From Prolixibacteraceae bacterium (lineage in GTDB: Bacteria; Bacteroidota; Bacteroidia; Bacteroidales; Prolixibacteraceae): a stretch of DNA of 64,000 bases. Below the pieces are notes generated by a model. The model did not search any database and was not told where the DNA came from. It worked only from the letters and a program-made list of their open reading frames with translations. Of the stretch, positions 51,813 through 60,605 are shown piece by piece; positions within the stretch are counted from its first letter, which is position 1; each line of letters begins with the position of its first letter. A program made the position numbers and the translations under genes. The DNA lies in contig JAFLKN010000003.1 of NCBI GenBank assembly GCA_019163175.1, forward strand, positions 186,001 to 250,000, read 5' to 3'.

Positions 51813-53456
51813 ATGAAGATTGCACTAGCACAACTCAACTATCACATAGGAAATTTTGAACTGAATTCTTCAAAGATTATTGATTGCATTCGTAAATCAA
51901 AAGCTGAAGGAGCTGAACTGGTGGTTTTCTCAGAACTTTCGGTCACCGGATATTATCCTCACGATTTGCTCGAAAGGAAAGAGTTTATTGAACAATCGCA
52001 CCAGACACTGCAGCATATTGCTTCGCATTGCATCGGAATTGCAGCAATTGTGGGAGGCCCAAGCATCAATCCCGAACCAAGGGGCAAAAAGCTTTTTAAT
52101 TCAGCATTTTTCATGAATGAGAGTATCATTCAGCATACAATCAACAAATCGCTGCTTCCGACCTATGATATTTTTGACGAATACCGCCATTTCGAACCCA
52201 ACAAAAAATTTTCAGTCATTGAATTTGGTGGCAAGAAACTGGCTATCACCATTTGCGAAGATCTTTGGGATGAACAGGAAACGCAAAATGAATTTGGGCG
52301 CGAAAAGCTTTACCAGCTTTCACCTTTAAAAGAATTGTCGGCACTAAATCCAGATATGGTCATCAACTTGTCGGCCTCGCCTTTCTCGTACAACCAGGAA
52401 AACTGGAGAAAAAATATCCTGGTAAAGAATTCAAAAAAATATCAGCTTCCGATTTTGTATGTCAATCAGGTGGGTGCACAAACCGAATTGGTTTTCGATG
52501 GTGGATCTTTTTTTCTTGACAAGTCGGGCGAAATTCGTGAAGAGCTCAATTATTTTGAGGAAGATTTCAGGATCATCGATACTGAATCCGGCGGTCAGAA
52601 CCTTCAGCCAAAAACCGAATACATCGAAAAAATATACGAAGCGTTGATATTAGGAATTCGCGACTATTTCGGCAAAATGGGTTTCCGAAAAGCTACGCTG
52701 GGCTTATCGGGCGGAATTGATTCGGCCTTGGTTTTGGTGCTCGCCGTCGAAGCTTTGGGGAAAGAAAATGTTCGTGTTTTGTTGATGCCGTCGCGTTACT
52801 CGTCTGACCATAGTGTTGATGATGCTTTGCAGCTTGCTAAAAATCTGAATATTCAGTACGAAATTATTCCGATCCAGAACATGGTCGATAGCTTTGAGCA
52901 AAGCCTTTCCGGAGTATTTGCCGGTTTAGATAGCGACATTACCGAAGAAAACATTCAGGCACGAACTCGTGGCATTTTGCTTATGGCAATTTCGAATAAG
53001 TTTGGGAATATTCTCCTTAATACAACCAATAAAAGCGAGTGTGCCGTTGGTTACGGAACGCTTTACGGCGATATGAACGGCGGTTTATCCGTTCTTGGAG
53101 ACGTATATAAAACTGACATCTTCAAAATGGCTCGTTGGATTAACCGCGATCACGAAATAATTCCGGGAAACACCATTTCAAAACCACCATCGGCCGAGTT
53201 GAGACCCGATCAAAAAGATTCCGATTCGCTACCCGATTATGAGATTCTGGACCAGATTCTTTTTGACTATATTGAACTGAATCTTTCACCTGCTGAAATT
53301 ATTTCCCGGGGCTTTGACGAAGCAACCGTATTGAGAACTGTGAAGATGGTAAACAACAACGAATATAAACGTTTTCAGGCTCCACCAATTCTTCGGATCA
53401 GCTCCAAAGCCTTTGGATTTGGTCGCCGAATGCCTTTAGTAGCAAGGTATTCATGA
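51813..53456 (+). CDS. nadE: Glutamine-dependent NAD+ synthetase
   Basis: The 547-residue two-domain enzyme makes NAD+ from deamido-NAD+, ATP and ammonia drawn from glutamine. The N-terminal nitrilase-like domain (residues 1-~265) carries the Glu in VVFSELSVTGYYPHDLLERK, the Lys in TINKSLLPTYDIFDEYRHFE and the nucleophile Cys148 in ITICEDLWDE. The synthetase domain begins around residue 285 with the P-loop LGLSGGIDSALVL (Ser299-Ser304) and has LLNTTNKSECAVGYGTLYGD and KPPSAELRPDQKDSDSLPDY. The arrangement is the shorter bacterial form. Confidence 0.96.
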   Translation: MKIALAQLNYHIGNFELNSSKIIDCIRKSKAEGAELVVFSELSVTGYYPHDLLERKEFIEQSHQTLQHIASHCIGIAAIVGGPSINPEPRGKKLFNSAFFMNESIIQHTINKSLLPTYDIFDEYRHFEPNKKFSVIEFGGKKLAITICEDLWDEQETQNEFGREKLYQLSPLKELSALNPDMVINLSASPFSYNQENWRKNILVKNSKKYQLPILYVNQVGAQTELVFDGGSFFLDKSGEIREELNYFEEDFRIIDTESGGQNLQPKTEYIEKIYEALILGIRDYFGKMGFRKATLGLSGGIDSALVLVLAVEALGKENVRVLLMPSRYSSDHSVDDALQLAKNLNIQYEIIPIQNMVDSFEQSLSGVFAGLDSDITEENIQARTRGILLMAISNKFGNILLNTTNKSECAVGYGTLYGDMNGGLSVLGDVYKTDIFKMARWINRDHEIIPGNTISKPPSAELRPDQKDSDSLPDYEILDQILFDYIELNLSPAEIISRGFDEATVLRTVKMVNNNEYKRFQAPPILRISSKAFGFGRRMPLVARYS

Positions 53457-53555
53457 CATTTGACAGTTTTTCACTCCAAATCAATCAAAATTTGCAGCGT
53501 ATTGGCAGGAAAGTGAAAATAAACAGCCCAAATTTTCTTATTTGGCAAATTTACT

Positions 53556-53563
53556 TAACTTTG
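53556..53563 (+). promoter_or_regulatory. Possible -7 element of the Crp-family gene
   Basis: TAACTTTG is a full match to TAnnTTTG and lies 28 bp before the ATG. The only TTTG upstream (53541-53544) is 11 bp away, too close for a normal -33 box. Confidence 0.4.
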
Positions 53564-53591
53564 ATGCTGCAGAACATGTAAATTTACTTCT

Positions 53592-54293
53592 ATGCCGAGT
53601 CACGAAATGGGAATGAAAGAAGTTTTTGAAAATCCAAAATCAATTTTCAGTACACTTTCTCCTGAGGAAAAAGAGGATTTGCAAAACCACCTTAATTTAG
53701 CCTACTACAAAAAAAACGAATTCATTTTCAAGGAGGGTGAAAAACCGAACAGTTTTTTATTTCTTTTTGACGGCAAAGTCATTATTTACAAGGAAGGTGT
53801 TGGTGGACGCGAACAAATTATACGAATGACCAAACCTCTCGGACTAATTGGATACCGTGCTTTGCTTGCCGAAGAATTACATATTGGTTCTGCTATTGCA
53901 CTCGAAGACTCAGCTGTAGGTGTAATTTCACCAGAATATCTGCATACTAAATTGCTTAAAAACCCCAGCTTTTCGCTACGGCTTATTCAGAAATTAGCTC
54001 GTGAACTTGGGTTCTCAAACATGCGTACTGTTACACTTACCCAAAAACATATTCGTGGCCGCTTAGCCGAGTCACTACTTCTGCTGAAGGAAAAATATGG
54101 CTGGGAAAACGATGGTGCAACCTTGAAAGTTTATCTTTCACGAGAAGATATTGCTAACCTTTCCAACATGACCACTTCAAATGCAATCCGGACGTTATCA
54201 ACCTTTGCAGGTGAAAAAGTTATTGCGATTGATGGTCGTAAAATTCGTATTCTCGACATTCACCGCCTGGAGAAAATAAGCAAACTGGGATAA
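53592..54293 (+). CDS. Crp/Fnr-family transcriptional regulator
   Basis: The 233-residue protein has an N-terminal cyclic-nucleotide-binding-like barrel (KKNEFIFKEGEKPNSFLFLF, GREQIIRMTKPLGLIGYRAL), a long dimer helix and a winged helix-turn-helix (HIRGRLAESLLLLKEKYGW, LSREDIANLSNMTTSNAIRT, AIDGRKIRILDIHRLEKISK). No cysteine cluster for an iron-sulfur centre is present, so it is not an Fnr oxygen sensor. The RxSxx arginine/serine pair for cAMP is not seen, so the ligand is probably different. Its targets are unknown. It is a single gene with its own promoter. Confidence 0.92.
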   Translation: MPSHEMGMKEVFENPKSIFSTLSPEEKEDLQNHLNLAYYKKNEFIFKEGEKPNSFLFLFDGKVIIYKEGVGGREQIIRMTKPLGLIGYRALLAEELHIGSAIALEDSAVGVISPEYLHTKLLKNPSFSLRLIQKLARELGFSNMRTVTLTQKHIRGRLAESLLLLKEKYGWENDGATLKVYLSREDIANLSNMTTSNAIRTLSTFAGEKVIAIDGRKIRILDIHRLEKISKLG

Positions 54294-54417
54294 TTTAAAG
54301 TTCCAGTGTTTAAATTCTAAGTTGATGGTGGTTCGGGGAACAATTCTACTGACTTCCGTCTACGGACAACGGTCTTTCTGTGATTTTCTGCCAAGTGCGA
54401 CTGAACACTGCCTACTT

Positions 54418-56898
54418 TTATTCCTGAATGTAAACCCGTTTTACACGTTGTGAAATTCCGGTGAGAATTTCGTAGGGAATCGTTCCTATTGTTTCGGCTA
54501 TTCTGCTCACCAGAATGTGTTCGCCCATCAGTTCTACCTCCTCGCCAACAGAAGCATTCAGGCCCGTAACATCAATCATACACATATCCATACAAACGTT
54601 ACCAATTACTGGAACAACCTGCCCTTTCAAATAAACTTTCCCCACACCATTGCTTAAACGACGGTCATAGCCATCAGCATATCCGATTGGTAAAACGGCA
54701 ATTTCTGCATCCTGAATTGTGATACCTTTCCGTCCGTAGCCAACAGTCTCTCCGGCTTCAATTTTTCGAATCTGTGATATACAGGTTTTCAACCGACTGA
54801 TGCTCCTGATTTGTTTGTTTTCGCAAGCACTTACTCCATACAAACCAATTCCCAAACGCACCATTTCAAACTGAAACTCCGGGAAACGTTCAATGCCTGC
54901 CGAATTCAATATATGACGGAAAATCTTGTAGTTCAATTTTTCAGTTACAATTAAACTGAGCTTTTGGAATAGCTTTATCTGATCGCGGGTAAATTCATCG
55001 TGTACCGCTTCATCGGCACCAGCAAGGTGCGAAAAAACTGAACGAACAATCATCTGCTCCTGCTTCAATAGTTTTTCAGTCAACTGCTCAACTTTTTCTG
55101 CCGAATCAAAACCTAAGCGGCGCATACCTGTATCCAATTTCAAGTGAATCGGATAGCGAACAACGGCATGCTGCTGAAGCACTTTCCCAAACGAATTAAA
55201 AATTTCGTCTGAATAAATATTCGGTTCCAGCCGAAATTCGATCATGCTTTCAAAACTATGTTCTTCGGGATTCATCACCACGATTGGCAAATCAATTCCG
55301 GCCTGACGAAGTTCGATGCCTTCATCGGCAACTGCTACCGCCAAATAGTCAACTTTATGAAACTGTAGAATTCGGGCAATTTCGGCCATTCCACTACCGT
55401 ACGAAAAAGCTTTAACCATCACCATAACTTTAGTATCTGGTTTTATGGCCGATCTGAAAACATTCAGATTCCCAATCATCGCATTCAAGTCAATCTCCAA
55501 AACTGTCTGATGATATTTTTTTTGAAGAACCGAGGAAATCAACTCAAAATGAAAGTCGCGCGCACCTTTAAGCAAAATACATTCGTGTTGGTAATTGGCA
55601 GACTGAAAAGAGTCGATAAATAATTCTGTCGATTCGTAGAATTCAGCAGGGAGCTCAAACAGGTGAGCAAACTTTTTAATTTTCAAACCAATTCCAATCA
55701 AACGGTTCGTTTTATTCAACAGCAGCAATCGCGCAATTTCCTGATACAATTGTTCGTCAGGAATACCTGCTTGCTGAATGTCGGACAGAATAACTGTTTT
55801 CTGCAAATAAGGTTGGCGGGCATGATTATTTAAAAACGCCAAGGCGATTTTAAGCGAGTTTATATCCGAATTGTAGTAGTCGTTTATAAGCAAACAATTG
55901 TTCACTCCCTCTTTTATCTCCAAACGCATGGCAACTGGTTGCAAACTAACAAACAACCCGAGCGCTGAAGGTTCGGCGTAATGTTGTGAAAGTAAAAAAG
56001 CCAAACAATGTCCTGTATTTTCAAGGTTGGCTTCATCCTGAAATGGAACACAAATTTGATATGTCTTTCCTTCAAAATCTACTGCAATCGATGTTCCTCC
56101 CTCAAGGTTCTTCTTCCTGAAATATAAATCTGCATTTTCATCGACAAAGGACCATGCCCACAATTTTACTTCAGAATTGGGAAGATTATGGATGATTTCA
56201 GAATGAACCAATGACTGATCTTTGCAGTAAATAAGCGATTGGCACGAAAAGAATAGTTTTAGCTTTTCACTTAGCTTTTCCTTTTTTGAAATAAAATTTT
56301 CCTGATGAGCTTCACCAATATTCGTTAAAATGCCAACTGTCGGCCGAATGATTTCAGCCAAATTCTCCATTTCTCCTGACTTCGAAATTCCGGCCTCAAA
56401 AATTCCCAGTTCATAATCCGGACTAAGATTCCAGACAGAGAGCGGAACTCCAACCTGCGAATTATAACTTTTAGGGCTCCGGATAACTGCCCTGTCACGC
56501 AGCAATTCGTACAACCATTCTTTAACGATAGTCTTTCCGTTGCTCCCAGTGATTCCAAGCACCGGAATATTAAATTCAGACCGGTGCCATGCTGCTAGTT
56601 TTTGTAGTGCTTTCAACGTATCGGGCACAACAATAAAATTGCAATGTTCAAACTTGCCAAATTCTTCCAAATAATCAGAAACTACAAAAGCCTGAACTCC
56701 GGCATGAACCAAATCAGCAACATAGCGATGACCATCATTCCGATCACTTTTCAAGGCGAAAAACAAAGTCGATTCCGGATCGAAAATAGTGCGGCTATCA
56801 ATTGAGATGGAAGAAATCATCCTTCCCGGAGAAATCCCGGAAGAACGTAACTCTCCGTTTAATACCGCTGAAATCTGACCAACTGAAAGAATAGGCAT
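54418..56898 (-). CDS. Bifunctional MurF / alanine racemase
   Basis: The 826-residue protein fuses two cell-wall enzymes. Residues 1-~450 are MurF, UDP-MurNAc-tripeptide:D-Ala-D-Ala ligase, with the P-loop GITGSNGKTIVKEW (Lys122), RSPKSYNSQVGVPLSVWNL and IFEAGISKSGEMENLAEIIR. Residues ~455-826 are a PLP-dependent alanine racemase with VMVKAFSYGSGMAEIA (PLP Lys), LHLKLDTGMRRLGFDSAE-type barrel segments and AGETVGYGRKGI (second catalytic Tyr region). The racemase makes D-Ala, ddl (20.3 kb) joins it, and MurF adds it, so three steps of one path are coded in this window. This fusion is known in Bacteroidota. Its start overlaps the tdk stop by 1 bp. Confidence 0.94.
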   Translation of the reverse strand: MPILSVGQISAVLNGELRSSGISPGRMISSISIDSRTIFDPESTLFFALKSDRNDGHRYVADLVHAGVQAFVVSDYLEEFGKFEHCNFIVVPDTLKALQKLAAWHRSEFNIPVLGITGSNGKTIVKEWLYELLRDRAVIRSPKSYNSQVGVPLSVWNLSPDYELGIFEAGISKSGEMENLAEIIRPTVGILTNIGEAHQENFISKKEKLSEKLKLFFSCQSLIYCKDQSLVHSEIIHNLPNSEVKLWAWSFVDENADLYFRKKNLEGGTSIAVDFEGKTYQICVPFQDEANLENTGHCLAFLLSQHYAEPSALGLFVSLQPVAMRLEIKEGVNNCLLINDYYNSDINSLKIALAFLNNHARQPYLQKTVILSDIQQAGIPDEQLYQEIARLLLLNKTNRLIGIGLKIKKFAHLFELPAEFYESTELFIDSFQSANYQHECILLKGARDFHFELISSVLQKKYHQTVLEIDLNAMIGNLNVFRSAIKPDTKVMVMVKAFSYGSGMAEIARILQFHKVDYLAVAVADEGIELRQAGIDLPIVVMNPEEHSFESMIEFRLEPNIYSDEIFNSFGKVLQQHAVVRYPIHLKLDTGMRRLGFDSAEKVEQLTEKLLKQEQMIVRSVFSHLAGADEAVHDEFTRDQIKLFQKLSLIVTEKLNYKIFRHILNSAGIERFPEFQFEMVRLGIGLYGVSACENKQIRSISRLKTCISQIRKIEAGETVGYGRKGITIQDAEIAVLPIGYADGYDRRLSNGVGKVYLKGQVVPVIGNVCMDMCMIDVTGLNASVGEEVELMGEHILVSRIAETIGTIPYEILTGISQRVKRVYIQE

Positions 56899-57473
56899 TA
56901 TTGAGTAGCTTTAGTATAACAGGAGCGGCACAGAGGTTCATATTCATCCTTTTCGCCCAATAAAACCAGTTTGTCGGCTTTCGAGAAACGATGCGAAAAC
57001 TGCGCCACATCACCGCACCGCATGCAAATAGCATGAACTTTGGTAATATGATCGGCTACGGCCATGAGTCCCGGAATCGGGCCAAAGGGTTTTCCTTTAA
57101 AATCCATATCCAAACCTGCAATAATTACCCGAATGCCCATATTGGCAAGCGCCACGCTAACTTCAAGTAATCCGTTGTCAAAGAATTGAGCTTCGTCAAT
57201 CCCGATCACATCAACATCGCCAGCCAAAAGCATAATATTCCCTGAAGTCTCAACCGGAGTGCTCATGATCGAATTCTCGTCATGCGATACCACTTCGGCT
57301 ATTGAGTAACGGGTGTCGATGGCAGGCTTAAAAATTTCGACCTTTAATCTGGCAATTTTTGCCCGCTTCAGCCGTCTGATTAATTCCTCTGTTTTCCCCG
57401 AAAACATTGAACCCGCAATGACTTCTATACTGCCGGTCTTTTTTTGTCTGTCGATGCCCCTTTCAATAAACAT
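56898..57473 (-). CDS. tdk: Thymidine kinase
   Basis: The 191-residue type II thymidine kinase phosphorylates thymidine for salvage. The P-loop is [20 protein letters not shown]. The Walker B/lasso region includes [18 protein letters not shown], the base pocket is [20 protein letters not shown], and the zinc site has four cysteines in ICMRCGDVA and LCRSCYTK. The stop codon TAA and the ATG of the murF-alr gene share one base, so the pair should be translationally coupled. Confidence 0.96.
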   Translation of the reverse strand: MFIERGIDRQKKTGSIEVIAGSMFSGKTEELIRRLKRAKIARLKVEIFKPAIDTRYSIAEVVSHDENSIMSTPVETSGNIMLLAGDVDVIGIDEAQFFDNGLLEVSVALANMGIRVIIAGLDMDFKGKPFGPIPGLMAVADHITKVHAICMRCGDVAQFSHRFSKADKLVLLGEKDEYEPLCRSCYTKATQ

Positions 57474-57574
57474 GTAGGTAATATGCTAAAGATTTTTGTA
57501 CTTTTACCATGCTTCAATTACCGCATCCACGAAGAAACCTGATGTTTCAGAAAATGGAATGTAGTTATTGAAAA

Positions 57575-57582
57575 CAAAGATA
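57575..57582 (-). promoter_or_regulatory. Possible -7 element of tdk-murF/alr
   Basis: The minus strand reads TATCTTTG, a full TAnnTTTG match, about 100 bp upstream of the tdk ATG. TTG at 57607-57609 is 24 bp further up, at the long end for a -33 box. Confidence 0.35.
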
Positions 57583-57639
57583 AATTTAAATCTTTACAGA
57601 GATAAACAAGCTTGAATTACCGATAAAATCAAAATAAAA

Positions 57640-58761
57640 ATGAACAAACACAAATTGATCCAGATTATCATTAAAGATCTGGAAGAACTAAAAACGTTAA
57701 CCACTGAGGTTGCCGAATCCGAAAGCGATTCAACTTTAATTATTGACTTAGCGCTGAGCCGTGCTAGACTTTTATGTCAGGAAATTGAATTGCTAAAAGA
57801 AGTTTCAGTTAAAACAGAAACTTTAATTGCTGAAAAAGAAATCAGTGAAGAAACTGAAGAGGAAAGTTCAGATTTAAGCTTTTCTGATCCGGAGCTTGAA
57901 ATTATAAATTTTGAAGAGCGCGAATTTCCTGAAACAGAGGAATTGCATGAAGAAGATGAGGAAGAAGAAGTAATGTATAATTCGGACGAAGAAGAGCCGG
58001 AAGAAGAAGATTTGGATGAAATTGAAGAGGAGGAATCTTCTCCGGAAGAAGAATTACCGAAATTTGATGACGAACCTGATTTAGTTGAAGAGGAAGAATT
58101 GGATATGGATCAGGTCGAGGAGGAAGGGGAAGAACTTGAAAACGATGATGAAGAAAAAATAGAGTTGGAAGAGGAGGAGGAAGATCTGGATGCTGAGGAT
58201 TATGAATTGGAGGAGGAAAATGAATTTGAAACGGAAGATGAAGAGACAGAGCAAGTCACTCAGACAGAATCTACTTTACAGGTAAATGAACTTAAACCTG
58301 ATAGTCATTCCGGAATTCGTGAAATTCAAATTGAAGATCTGGATGAAGAAGAAACGGAACCCATTCAATTTACTTCTGCTTCTGCACCTGCCGGTCGGCC
58401 AGTAATGCGTGAAATTCCCAAACCGGAAGATGCACAAAAAGAAAAGCAAGTATTGGGCGAAACTTTTCAGAAAGAACGTTCATTAAATGATGCCATTGGT
58501 GAGAACAAATCTGTTGAATCCAATTTGGGCAATGGCCCAATCTCCAGTTTGCGGTCATCAATCGGGTTAAACGACCGATTCCTATTTATTCGCGAAATAT
58601 TCAGTAATAATACCGACAAGTATAATATGGTTATCGATCATCTCGATAAACTGGAGACTATTCAGGAAGCTGTGGATTACCTAAAAGCAAATCTCACTCT
58701 CCAAAAGAACGATACAAGTTTGAAATTTGTTGATCTATTGAAACGCAGATTCACCAAATAA
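57640..58761 (+). CDS. Highly acidic protein with conserved C-terminal helical domain
   Basis: The 373-residue protein has three parts. Residues 1-~65 are helical (MNKHKLIQIIIKDLEELKTL, LALSRARLLCQEIELLKEV). Residues ~66-235 are an almost unbroken Glu/Asp-rich, low-complexity stretch such as EEEPEEEDLDEIEEEESSPE. The last ~70 residues form a conserved helical domain (LNDRFLFIREIFSNNTDKYN, VIDHLDKLETIQEAVDYLKA). I recall similar C-termini in uncharacterised Bacteroidota proteins next to rsmI. No enzyme motif is visible. The stop is immediately followed by the rsmI start, so they are cotranscribed. Confidence 0.85.
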   Translation: MNKHKLIQIIIKDLEELKTLTTEVAESESDSTLIIDLALSRARLLCQEIELLKEVSVKTETLIAEKEISEETEEESSDLSFSDPELEIINFEEREFPETEELHEEDEEEEVMYNSDEEEPEEEDLDEIEEEESSPEEELPKFDDEPDLVEEEELDMDQVEEEGEELENDDEEKIELEEEEEDLDAEDYELEEENEFETEDEETEQVTQTESTLQVNELKPDSHSGIREIQIEDLDEEETEPIQFTSASAPAGRPVMREIPKPEDAQKEKQVLGETFQKERSLNDAIGENKSVESNLGNGPISSLRSSIGLNDRFLFIREIFSNNTDKYNMVIDHLDKLETIQEAVDYLKANLTLQKNDTSLKFVDLLKRRFTK

Positions 58762-59457
58762 ATGGGTAAATTATTCTTAGTTCCAACCCCCATCGGGAAT
58801 CTCGAAGACATGACCATTCGGGGAATCAGGATTTTAAAAGAAGCTGATGTTATTTTAGCTGAGGACACACGTACCTCAGCTAAATTATTAGCTCATTTCG
58901 AGATCAAAAATAAACTGATTTCCCATCACAAATTCAATGAACACAAGACGGTCGATATGATTGCCCGCCAAATTGAAGACGGGAAAAATGTAGCCCTAAT
59001 TTCGGATGCTGGCACTCCGGGAATAAGCGATCCTGGATTCCTTTTGGTCAGAACCTGTCTTGAAAAAGATATTGAAGTTGAATGTTTGCCTGGCGCAACG
59101 GCCTTAATCCCTGCCTTAGTTAATTCAGGCTTTCCAACCGACCGTTTTACTTTTGAAGGATTTCTTCCGCAAAAAAAAGGGCGACACAAAAAAATCAAAG
59201 ATTTGGTGACCGAAACTCGAACCATGATTTTCTATGAATCGCCTTACCGGTTAATTAAAAGTCTGGAACAGTTTGCTGAATTCATGGGTTCAGACAGAAA
59301 AGCCAGTGTTTCGCGCGAGCTGTCGAAATTCTTTGAAGAAAACCGCAGAGGAACATTGAAAGAACTTATAGAATATTTTAGTTCAAAAACTATTAAAGGA
59401 GAAATCGTAATTGTACTCGAAGGATATCAGGCAGAAAAAGAAAACGAAGAGGAATGA
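58762..59457 (+). CDS. rsmI: 16S rRNA (cytidine(1402)-2'-O)-methyltransferase RsmI
   Basis: The 231-residue tetrapyrrole-methylase-fold enzyme methylates the ribose of C1402 in 16S rRNA. Visible are LFLVPTPIGNLEDMTIRGIR, ADVILAEDTRTSAKLLAHFE, the SAM-loop ALISDAGTPGISDPGFLLV, GATALIPALVNSGFPTDRFT and FEGFLPQKKGRHKKIKDLV. It has the shorter C-terminus without the extra HTH found in some RsmI proteins. It follows the acidic-protein gene with no gap and overlaps the next gene by 4 bp. Confidence 0.95.
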   Translation: MGKLFLVPTPIGNLEDMTIRGIRILKEADVILAEDTRTSAKLLAHFEIKNKLISHHKFNEHKTVDMIARQIEDGKNVALISDAGTPGISDPGFLLVRTCLEKDIEVECLPGATALIPALVNSGFPTDRFTFEGFLPQKKGRHKKIKDLVTETRTMIFYESPYRLIKSLEQFAEFMGSDRKASVSRELSKFFEENRRGTLKELIEYFSSKTIKGEIVIVLEGYQAEKENEEE

Positions 59458-60206
59458 GAAAGTACGATCACCTTTTTTTTGACCTAGACAATACCCTTTG
59501 GGATTTTACTGCTAATTCGTACCGGGCGATGGAAATCACACTCGTTCAAAATAAAATCTTGCCCAGGCTAAATTCTTTCGAATCCTTTTTTGAAGTTTAC
59601 GAACAAATTAACAAATCACTTTGGAGTGATTACCACTCCCGAAAAATAACCAAACAAACTTTAATTGTCGAGAGATTCTCGAAATCATTGCAATCTTTCA
59701 ACATTTACAACCTAGACTGGTCTGACCTTAACCAGCAATACCTGCGGAATATGGCGCTCCAAACCGAATTATTTCCAGGTACTATTGAAACACTCACAAC
59801 TTTAGGCACCCGAGGCTACCAGATGCATATTATTACCAATGGATTCAGCGAGGTGCAGCACGATAAATTAAAGAATTGCGGTCTTGCAGCTTTTTTTTCA
59901 AAAGTATTCATTTCGGAAGAGTTACATACCACCAAACCACATAGGCAGATTTTCGAATATGCTTTAAAATCTACCAATGCCAAGAAAAAGAAAAGTATCA
60001 TGATTGGTGATTCCTGGGAGACAGACATCGAGGGTGCGATCAATTTCGGTATAGACCAAATCATGTTCTTAAACAATGGGCTGCATGAGTTGCCTGAGAG
60101 CATAAAAAAGCTTCATTCAACTATAAATCATTCCTGTTTAGAGCAAAAACATGGAACCCGAACATGGTTTATTAACGAAATTAGCGATTTAAATGCGATT
60201 TTGTAA
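59454..60206 (+). CDS. YjjG-family HAD hydrolase (pyrimidine nucleotide phosphatase-like)
   Basis: The 250-residue HAD-superfamily protein has motif I HLFFDLDNTLWDF (nucleophile and acid Asp), motif II HIITNGFSEVQ, the motif III lysine in TTKPHRQIFEYAL, and motif IV IMIGDSWETDIEGAINFGI. The helical cap sits between motifs I and II. YjjG enzymes hydrolyse non-canonical pyrimidine nucleotides such as 5-fluoro-dUMP or dUMP. The ATG overlaps the rsmI stop by 4 bp, so the pair should be translationally coupled. Confidence 0.92.
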   Translation: MRKYDHLFFDLDNTLWDFTANSYRAMEITLVQNKILPRLNSFESFFEVYEQINKSLWSDYHSRKITKQTLIVERFSKSLQSFNIYNLDWSDLNQQYLRNMALQTELFPGTIETLTTLGTRGYQMHIITNGFSEVQHDKLKNCGLAAFFSKVFISEELHTTKPHRQIFEYALKSTNAKKKKSIMIGDSWETDIEGAINFGIDQIMFLNNGLHELPESIKKLHSTINHSCLEQKHGTRTWFINEISDLNAIL

Positions 60207-60605
60207 TTTAGACTGATTCTTAATAATAGCTTCATCTTGTTGGGCATTACAAATATACTTGTCTATATATCAATTTCTTAAAACACGTTCTAACCTTAAA
60301 AGATCGTAATTGCAATTTTAGTATTTATTAACAATGTTAAAATATGTAATTATTTTTTTTCTATATATCTACCTTCCTACATACATTTTTCTAAATTTGT
60401 GACACAATCAATAAATCTGTTTTCTCAGAGTATTGATTTTTGAAAGGGGGGTCTTAAAAAAATCGGATTAAAAATTCCCGTTGAATTTGGTTTGGGGGAA
60501 TCAAATTTACAAGTTGAATCGCTTTTAATGGGGGAATTTGAATATGATTTTACCTACCTCGTTTTTCATTAAAAAATGATGCTGTTTAATTTAAAACTAT
60601 TTTAC
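60207..60605 (+). promoter_or_regulatory. Long leader region of the second susC, with -7 box and three G-runs in AT-rich inverted repeats
   Basis: There is no gene in these ~400 bp. TAAATTTG at 60392-60399 is a full -7 match without a clear -33 box; transcription from it would give a leader of about 200 nt. In this leader are three G-runs: six at 60446-60451, five at 60494-60498 and five at 60530-60534. The middle run lies in the loop of a hairpin (60484-60492 with 60499-60507). CCC at 60477-60479, in a competing AAATTC/GAATTT hairpin, could pair with a G-run. No standard riboswitch is recognised. Confidence 0.5.

Noticed and set aside
60446-60534. G-quadruplex in the susC leader
   Set aside because: Only three runs of five or more G are present, with spacers of about 30-45 nt, so a stable intramolecular quadruplex is unlikely; hairpin presentation fits better.
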